A stretch of 64,000 nt of DNA, from assembly GCF_003597395.2 (NCBI RefSeq), contig NC_133778.1:17211248-17275247 (forward strand), in the 5' to 3' direction. Below the pieces are notes generated by a model. It had not been told where the DNA came from. It searched no databases and saw only the letters and a program-made list of their open reading frames with translations. The DNA comes from Chelonoidis abingdonii (lineage: Eukaryota > Chordata > Testudines > Testudinidae). The stretch's first letter is position 1. Each line of letters opens with the position of its first letter. Positions 56,460-64,000 of this stretch are shown piece by piece. A program made the position numbers and the translations under genes.

Positions 56460-57533
56460 TCAGCTCAGGAGTGCCTGCTGGTTGGCCACCCTGAGCTGCA
56501 AGCCTCCGGCCAAGTACACCTTCTGCCCAAACAAGTCTAGGCATCTAGCATCCTTTGATTTAGGCGCCGGGGCCTGCTGACCGTGCCGCTCCTTCTCATT
56601 GACCAAAGCCATGACAAGGGAGCACAGTTGGGGGTGCGTATAGAGGTATTCATATTCCTTTGAAGGGACAAAGTACTTCCTTTCTACCCCCTTGGCCATA
56701 GGTGGAATAGAGGCTGGCAATTGCCAGATTGTCTTGGCATTGGCCTCTATAGTTCGTAGGACGAGGAGGGCCACTCTGGACAGTGCCTCCATGGACAGAA
56801 TATCCACCACAGGATCCTCTACCTCCACCACTTCCTCTACCTGGAGATTCATATTGCGCACCATCCTGTGGAGCAGTTCCTGGTGGGCGCAGAGATCCAT
56901 AGGAGGAGGGCGCAAAACCATAGTCCCCGCCACTGCCTCAGCAGGGGAGGACAAGGATGATACCTCTGGGACTAAGGGATCCTGCATGAGGTCCTCTTGT
57001 GGAAGATCTTGTTGCTTAAGGTCCACCACGCTAGGAGCGTGGGCCTGTATTGGTGCTGGAGCCATTGCCTCAGAACCCCCCCCGGGGCAGGGGGCAGAGA
57101 CACATTGGCCTCTGGTACTCGGGGCTCTGATGGGATGGAACAGGAAGCCCCTGAAGGAACTCCTTGGGCCTGATGGTAAGCCCAGGGGGTCCAAAAGGAC
57201 CACCATGGGGGTTCCTGGCCTGGGTCCTGGCCTTCTTCCAGCCACTGGCCTGCACTGCCCTCGCCCTGGTCCTGGGCATGGTAGCCACCTTGTGAGCAAG
57301 ACGGGCAGGGCAGTGCTGTACATGTCAGCGCTGAGTACCCTGGTGCTGTATGGTGTCAGGGACTGGGGGCGTGAGGCAGAACAGTACAGAAACATTGAGC
57401 GGGGCCTGTGGTCGTATCGGTACTGGAAGTCTGATCTGGATCTCAATGGTGACCTGTGGTGAGACTGGCACTGGGATTGGCTCCAGGTCAAGTGCCGTTC
57501 TGACCGGTACTGGGAGCAGTGCCGGGAGTCCAA
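56460..57533 (-). pseudogene. DIRS gag-like protein with LAP2-alpha-like domain, first open part
   Basis: A 357-codon frame. The N-terminal 60 residues are Arg/Ser-rich, and the middle is Pro/Val-rich with acidic patches. The end, 'KDARCLDLFGQKVYLAGGLQ' (near 56550-56500), followed by 'RVANQQALLS', matches the lamina-associated polypeptide 2 alpha-like part that vertebrate DIRS gag proteins carry. A TGA at 56459-56457 ends it, but the same frame reopens at once. The true start is uncertain; the first ATG in frame is at 57533. Confidence 0.8.
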
Positions 57534-58079
57534 TCGGTACTGGCCGTAGCGCGATTCAAATCACCCAGTCCTTTCTGGCCCTTGGCTTGAAAGCTCTGCA
57601 AATGCAGCACTTGTCCGGTTGGTGGGATTCCCCCAGACACCTTAGGCAAGAGTTGTGGGGGTCTCCCGTTGCCATCGACTTCAGGCAAACCAAGCAGGGA
57701 TTGAAGCCTGGAGTCCCAGGCATGGGCCTGGGTACCGGAACAGGGGAGAAGACCCCATTCCCCCCACTAAGTAAACTAAATCTAACTATACTAAATTTAA
57801 CTAACTATACATAAAGAACTATTAACAACTAATCAGAAACTATTAACAGGTACTAAAGCGAATGCTAGGGAGAGTGGAGATCAGCTATGCTGTGCTCCAC
57901 AGTTCCAACAACAGTCACAGGCGGTAAGAAGGAACCAAGGGGGCGCTGGGTCGGCTGGGGCGTATATTCGGTGCCATTAAGGCGCCACTCCAGGGGGCAC
58001 CTCAGCCGACCCACTGTGTGTTGCTAGGGTAAAAATCTTCCAACGATCATACACGCGGTGTCCACACACCTAATTGGAA

Positions 58080-58207
58080 TTTGGATTCACAAAAGAAAAG
58101 AAAAAAACCAAATTTTTCCATGGAAAATTGACAAAATTTGTGTTTTGTTTTTCCATCAAAATTTTCCATGGATTAAAAAAAAAAACAACCTATTTCCCAA
58201 CCAGCTC
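58080..58207. repeat. Foldback MITE-like fragment
   Basis: The text 'ccaaatttttccatggaaaa' and 'ccatcaaaattttccatgga' with 'ctatttcccaaccagctct' at the right end belongs to a turtle foldback repeat. The left end abuts the DIRS 5' end. Confidence 0.5.
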
Positions 58208-58387
58208 TAAATTTAAACAAATGGATAAACAATTTGACAAAGGAAAACAATGGCTTTGAGCCACTGCCCACATTGTGGAGTTGCAAAGGGTCTGGGCAGC
58301 TATCAAGAAGACATCCTGGGATTACAGAAACACACATGATGGTAGGGAAGCTTGGCCATCCTCTGAAACCTTTATGAGAGAGCAAAG

Positions 58388-60165
58388 TGTGATGCATGGC
58401 CAGAAATGGTTAAGCATCCTGCAGGATAAATGACCCAGAGTCAACCATTAAGAATATGTGATGGGGCAAGGCCAGATGGCTACAGTAAAGTACTGAGAAA
58501 CAGGTATGTTAGCCCCAGGCTAAACAAATTCCTAGTACCCTGGTAACTAAATGGCAGTTGCTCCAGGTTAATCAAGGCACCTGGTGCCAGTTAAGATCTT
58601 TCTAGAAGGCAGTAAGTAGAGATAGCTACTTTAATTAGAACACCTGCAGCCAATCAAGGCAGGCTAATCAGGGCACCTGGGTTTAAAAAGGAGCTCACTC
58701 CAGTCAGGCAGGGAGGAGCCAGAGGAGAGGAGTTGTGTGAGAGGAGCTGGGAGCAGAAGGCAAGGAGCTGAGAGTGAGAGAGTGTACTACTGGAGGTTGA
58801 GGAGGACAGCTTTCAGACACGGAGGAAGGTCCTGTGGTGAGAATAAAGAAGGTGTTTGGAGGAGCATGGGGAAGTAGCTGAGGAGTTGTAACTGTCATGC
58901 AGCTGTTACAGGAGGCACTATAGACAGCTGCGATCCACAGGGCCCTGGGCTGGAACCAGAGTAGAGGGCGGGCCTGGGTTCCCCCCAAACCTCCCAACTC
59001 CTGATCAGACACACGAGGAGCTGACCCAGACTGTGGGTTCCACAAGAGGGGAAGATCACTGAGGTGAACAAATCTGCCAATAAGTGCAGGACCCAGCAAG
59101 GTAGAGGAGGAACTTTGTCACAAGACATATTAGAAAAGTATGTGAATGGTAATTAGGACCACTCCATGCTAGATAGGCAAGAACTTTGAAATGCAAACCT
59201 GTAGAGAATTGGAGGTGATACTAATTGTATCACGTTCTATGTTAGCCATGTAAATGGATGGTTCCTGTCTGTCAATAGCTATTGATTTGGAGATCAAAAG
59301 GAAATACTAACATTAAAATGAACTGTAAACAAAGTAATATCACTGTAGTCATCTCTCTTTGAAATGTATAGCAAATCACCTGAGAATGGCAGAAAATGGG
59401 CAATTGACTTATGTTAATCCATATAGCTAATTACTGGTGATGCTTGGGAAATAAGTCTATTTCGAAGTCCCTATAATTGCCTGTTGTTCACTGAGGACTC
59501 CAAGCTGTCAAAGAAGACCTGAAACTGTATAAGAATGTCTGGGGTCCTGCTCCTTTTCATCTAAGACCTGCTTGATGCTTCATGCAGGGGAAGCATAAAT
59601 CATAAGGCTGAGATCTCCAATTCTAACCTGAAATCATCCTGAATATAAACATTGGACTATAACCTATGAACTAATTCTGAAATAACTCTTTACAACTACA
59701 AAGCTCACCATCTCTAGTACAAATCTGAATCTCAAGAACTGTATTCATGTCTGTATGTATACTGATCTTTTAACCAATGCTCTCTTTTCCTTTTTTAATA
59801 AATTTTAGTTTAGTTAAGAATTGGCTGTAAGCAGGTATTTGGGTAAGATCTGGAATATTCATTAATCTGGGAGGTAATGTTCCAATCCTTTGGGATTGGT
59901 AGAACTTTCTTATACGATGAATAAGATTTTCAGTAATCCTCATCATATTTAACTTGGGTCTCTGGGTGGAGGCCTAAGGCTGGGTTGCTTTAAGGTAACT
60001 GTGTTGCTGGCTTCTCGGTGACCAGTAAGGTATTATAGAAGGTGTTTTGTGCTGGCTTGGTAAATCTAAGCATTGGAATATCCACTAGCTTTGGGGATTG
60101 TCTGCCCCATTCTGTGCAGTTCACCCAGAGTAACTCCAGTGTGGTCCCCTGGAGCCCTGGTCACA
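58388..60165 (+). mobile_element. Probable LTR (outer), interrupted by another LTR
   Basis: It begins TGTGATGCATGGCC and ends CCCTGGTCACA. The body (59130-60160) matches a turtle LTR that I remember, including an AATAAA signal near 59797 and a downstream U5-like part. The start and end positions are approximate and no target duplication is seen. A second LTR is inserted at 58457-59122. Confidence 0.65.
58457..59122 (+). mobile_element. Solo LTR (inner), 666 bp
   Basis: It starts TGTGATGGGGCAAGGCC and ends GGAACTTTGTCACA. The first bases and end resemble those of the LTR at 50534. It has a 'gggtttaaaaagg' TATA-like box at 58679 and a 'gagaataaagaagg' signal at 58839. It interrupts the outer LTR. 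The target duplication is unclear. Confidence 0.75.
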
Positions 60166-62281
60166 GTAACCTTCACAAGAGAGTAGAGCATGCATGCTCT
60201 CTCTGTAACACAGCAGTTATCTTAGAATGACAGGGAGTGCCCCTTGCAAACATGATAGTGGGGCACTTATTCTTAATGGTCACATCGATAGAGAACAGTC
60301 TTATAGTTATAAAAAATTACATACCTCCTGAGGCTGAATCAAAATTATAAAGCCAAATGACACCCCTTCATCCTGAACTTTGGGAAATCTTGGATCTGAC
60401 CTTTGCATCAGGAGCTAATGTCTATTTAAAAATGGAGAGGTACTAGGGGGAAATCAGAAGATAGAATATGTTAAATAGAAAAAGAATGGAAATCCTTTTT
60501 CAAGCTTTTAAGAAGACTTTAAAAATGGAGAGTACAAAAATAAATATATTCAACTTTGAGCTTCATGATACTGTCCTTTTGGAATCTCCAAGATAAATAA
60601 TGTGCTACACGTGTAAAGATGTGCAGTACATGAGAGTAGGATTTTTGCTATGGCATTTCATAAGTGATGCACATTGAATAATGAAGTCTAAACTGAGTGT
60701 TAAACAGATGAAATGTTAAAATAATTCTTGATGATCATACTTATCACTTACAGAATTATTTACATCCACAAAGCATGTATGAACACTTACCCATATGGAA
60801 GGTATATGAATATAAATGAAAATACGCTGACTTTGGCTGCAACATTATCCTGACCTCACACTCAATAAAACAGGTACAATATGTTGCAACAACTCAAAAA
60901 TGAGTTTTCTAGAACAAACTGAAAAATACGATGGTGTTAAAGAGACACACTTGCGAATCTAAAAGCCATATTAGATTCTAATCTCTTAAGCAAGGGCTTC
61001 TACCACCAGTGGACCATGCGACTACTTAGTCTTGATTAGTCAGGGCAAAATTTTAACTATAGCGCTTTAAATGTTCAGCATAGCAAGGGCTGAGAGGATG
61101 ACATGGACAGTAAAATTTAATATTTACATTTAGTTATGTAAAATAACACACTGGCAGCACAAAAGAGCTGAATTTGAAATAACTAGAGCAGGAAGGTTAC
61201 CATGGAGATTTATTTGGATGTTGGACATTTCTTAGTAAAAGTTCAGCCAAAACAGAGACTCAACAGATTTTCTAACCATCCTGTGGGCTAACTCCTGCCT
61301 TCTGTTGCACTGGTACCAAGGTTACAGAGTGAAGAAAATAAGCAGAGCCTCTCCTCATCACAACACAAGAGTGTGTTAAAAAGTGGGTCCTGCTTTCATA
61401 TCACATCCACAAGGCTGTAGTTCATGTGCTCAGGAGCAAGTATGGCTCTCACTACCTGCTAGTGTGTATGGCCTAGAGGATAAAGCAGCATCTCTGCTCT
61501 CCTTGATAAACTGGCCAGGACATGATTTGGTCCTGTCATATATTTGTACAATATTATTGCCCCATGCTAGTCAAACAGATTAAACGCAACATCTTAAATT
61601 GCAACCAGTGCTAATTCTTAAATGGAAATGAAACAGCAAGTATGAAAACTAACCAGCTGTAACACATGATACTATCAACTACACCTTTTATTATTTCTGG
61701 GGGAAATGAGGGGAGACCTGACTACATTTTTCTACACCTTAGGAAGGGAATGCAATGACAAAGATTGCAGCAGCTTTAAAATCACCTGACCTCTATAATA
61801 GTGGTCCCTGTCCTCCCCCCCACCAGTGGACCCCTCGACACTTTAATATATATAAAATAAGTTTGACATCTGGGAGTGGAGGAGAGAAACAGCTGTTTAG
61901 CAGCATACAGAAGCTCTCTGTAACAGTTTGCGACAGATATTGAAAAATTCTACTGTATCCAGCTGAAACTAAAAGGCTATGATTATTTGTACTATTTGTG
62001 ACAACCAAAGGCCCCAACCAGGATCAGGACCCACTGAGTTACATACAAAGTACAAGCACACAGTAAGAGGTAGTCCCCACCTTGAATATCTTACAAATAT
62101 CATATGCACATATCATTACTCAAGTCAGAATTAGGATACAGGGTTTGCACCTCTATATTTACAAAAGTATCATGGAACCTTTGATGACCACATGGTCAAT
62201 ACTTTGTTTTCTATTTCATCGACAGCACCTCCAATTGTGCCTCCTATCATGATACTGGGCCATTGGTTCACTAACAATTTA
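60166..62281. other. No recognised gene or repeat
   Basis: Two kilobases of mostly unique AT-rich intergenic sequence. The frames at 61383-61583 and 61755-61943 show no domain. Confidence 0.5.
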
Positions 62282-62795
62282 GGCCCTGATTCATCAAAAC
62301 CCTTAAGCCAGGGCTCTGAGGTGGCACTGAGCATTCTCTAAGGTGCTTGGGTAGTTGGTTTTTGCTCACATGCTTGGGATCTGATAGTCATATGTTGGGT
62401 CAGGAAGGAATTTTTCACTGTGCCAGATTGGTAGAGAATTTTGGGTGTTTTTCACCTTCCTCTGTAGTATGTGGAAGCAGGTCACTTGCCAGAATTATCT
62501 GGGTATGTCTCATTGAACCAATTACCTGCCATTGCAGGGGCCTTGAGCACTAGTGCACCTCACTCAGTCCTATTCTCTTCTTGGGGTACTTAATAGTCGA
62601 GTATCCTATGGGCTGTAACACTTGGGTCTCATTTTGATTGTTGGGTTTAGTGTGTGGGTGCTGGACACTGTTGGTGGCCTGTAATATACAAGTCAGACGA
62701 AATGATCTAGTGTTTCCTTCTAGCCTTAAACTCTCTAACTATGACACATGCCTAAACTTCAGCACATGCTTAAGTGCAGTGATGAATTTGGGGCC
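62282..62795. mobile_element. Palindromic MITE split by a CR1 insertion
   Basis: The left end 'ggccctgattcatcaaaacc' (62282) and, inverted, the right end 'ggccccaaattcatcactgc' (62795) are matching termini. The piece between them is a CR1 tail rather than MITE body. Confidence 0.6.
62335..62738 (+). mobile_element. CR1 LINE 3' region
   Basis: Plus-orientation CR1 3' end: 'ctcacatgcttgggatctga', 'caggaaggaatttttcactg', 'gtaacacttgggtctcattt' and the tail 'aaatgatctagtgtttcctt'. Confidence 0.85.
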
Positions 62796-63731
62796 ATAAG
62801 AAGAAAGAGTACCACCTACTGAACCAACACCACTGTTTTTCTGCAATGTTCTTTAAAAGCTTGCTGTTTATTGATCCAACCTGATATGGGTTAGTTTGTA
62901 AGATCCTGTAAGAGCTCATCTTCTTAGTGAGGTATGGCAGCAGGGAGTATAAATATATTTAATCAGTATAACCAGATTAAAGATATAGAATTCTGTGGTT
63001 TACCAGAAAAACAAAGCATTTATGCACAAGGTGCTTTTGGTTCATCTATTCCCATGGTCAGTTCTAGTTTGATCTACAGGATTGCAGAGTAAAGCCAAGT
63101 GGTCCTACCCAAGATGGAAGACTACATGAAATTGTAACACATCAAAAACATTGCTCTAGCTCATTAAATTAAGGTTCTTAAGCTGTGGGCTACGGGCCAC
63201 TGGTGGTCTGTGGAGAACTGGCTGGTGGTCTGCAGGGAGCTGGCAGGTCATACGGGGCTGACCCTCATCTCTAAATGCATTTTAGCATCTGAAGACACCT
63301 AGAATATATATTAAATGCTATCCTAAAATATTATCTTTCAATGGAAGCAATTGCTGTCATAAACCCAGGAGCATGGGGTAAAATCCTGTCTCTACTGAAG
63401 TCAATGGTAAAACTCCCTTTAACTTCAATGGGGCCAGGATGTCACTAATTATGAGACTATAGATGTCCACATCAATTATGACTGGACCATCCTTGAGACA
63501 AGAGAGGTTGTCTATGAAAAAGCATAAATTGTGTTGATCTCTCCAGAACAAATAGTTCCAGCTGAAGATATATTAAATTATATTTCATGAATAAAGAAAC
63601 TAACAAAAATGCAAAATTCAGTCTTTATTTTATTAAAACAGGACTTGTGATGTTTCATGGTTGGAGGAATGAATGAACACATATCTGTAACACATTATAA
63701 ACAAACAAGGAAGAAAACTTTTGCTTTCTGG
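62796..63731. other. No gene; small repeat fragments
   Basis: Contains a probable hAT-like fragment at 63165-63270 ('ctggtggtctgtggagaact' repeated as 'ctggtggtctgcagggagct') and a palindromic MITE at 63375-63438 ('aaaatcctgtctctactgaa'). Confidence 0.4.
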
Positions 63732-63936
63732 TATCAGAGGGGTAGCCGTGTTAGTCTGGATCTGTGAAAGCAGCAGAGAATCCTGTGGCACCTTATAGAC
63801 TAACAGAGGTTTTGGAGCGTGAGCTTTCGTGGGTGAATACCCACTTCGTCAGACGCAGACACTTTCACATTCACCCACGAAAGCTCACGCTCCAAAACCT
63901 CTGTTAGTCTATAAGGTGCCACAGGATTCTCTGCTG
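63732..63936 (+). mobile_element. Retroposed turtle repeat with 72 bp perfect inverted arms
   Basis: It starts 'tatcagaggggtagccgtgt', the start of a very common turtle repeat. The arms 63767-63838 and 63869-63940 are perfect reverse complements around a 30-base loop. The direct repeat CTTTTGCTTTCTGG (63718-63731 and 63937-63950) flanks it and looks like a 14 bp target duplication. The last bases of the right arm overlap the duplication. Confidence 0.85.
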
Positions 63937-64000
63937 CTTTTGCTTTCTGGGCATGCTCAGACCTATGCCACTGGAAAGTTTCCAGGAAAAGGTGATCTAA

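Larger units (their letters stand above)
55505..58078 (-). mobile_element. DIRS-type retrotransposon, 5' part
   Basis: The 5' terminal region (58078 to about 57780) is followed by a long minus-strand coding region that breaks off in the reverse transcriptase at 55505. After the 'GDWYAALD' motif the frame runs into unrelated sequence. The GC-rich 5' region contains 'ggcgccactccagggggcac' type text. DIRS elements use a tyrosine recombinase and make no target duplication; the recombinase and 3' end are missing here. Confidence 0.85.

Noticed and set aside
56692..57462. 256-codon plus-strand frame
   Set aside because: It is the antisense shadow of the DIRS gag frame, which has recognisable domains.

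Overview
This is a stretch of a vertebrate nuclear genome, almost certainly a turtle. The repeat content points there: CR1 LINEs dominate, with many hAT, Harbinger and mariner non-autonomous elements, DIRS and Ty3/gypsy elements, solo LTRs and old MIR and L2 pieces. The window is eukaryotic: it has intron-split coding sequence, a CpG island, and no operons, tRNA or rRNA genes or CRISPR arrays.

One host gene is recognisable: the 5' end of ADAM23 on the minus strand. Exon 1 (30739 to 30568) carries the start codon and a signal peptide. Exon 2 (29434 to 29208) carries the first part of the prodomain. The splice sites match in phase (1 into 1) across a 1.1 kb intron. A CpG island at about 30530-31425 covers exon 1 and the presumed promoter. 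Everything left of 29208 is intron 2, because no further ADAM23 exon could be found there. Everything right of the CpG island is upstream intergenic DNA without a convincing gene.

Left part (1-29207, intron 2): a CR1 copy is split by a 4.3 kb LTR retrotransposon with a GAGTC target duplication. Two mariner-type MITEs follow in opposite orientation. Next come two long Harbinger transposons (9719-13660 and 14170-17277) with decayed genes, and a minus-strand Ty3/gypsy polymerase remnant. A nested cluster follows in which a solo LTR and a hAT MITE both sit inside an older solo LTR (18776-21207). Further hAT and Harbinger MITEs, a perfect 76 bp tandem duplication and a CR1 tail complete this side.

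Right part (31426-64000): MIRs, CR1 tails, a 1 kb mariner-like element, several hAT MITEs, an L1-clade remnant with a solo LTR inserted at its 3' end, an L2 remnant and a 1 kb CR1. There is also a diverged three-copy tandem array (46.2-47.7 kb), a solo LTR with a perfect TTGCC duplication, and a 5'-complete but 3'-truncated DIRS element with one stop in its long frame. A nested LTR pair follows. At the end lies a retroposed element folded into a perfect 72 bp inverted repeat and flanked by a 14 bp direct repeat.

The main story is ADAM23 expressed from a CpG-island promoter within DNA reshaped by many layers of transposition. Transposon family names rest on recognition of termini, protein motifs and remembered turtle repeat sequences; no database search was possible.
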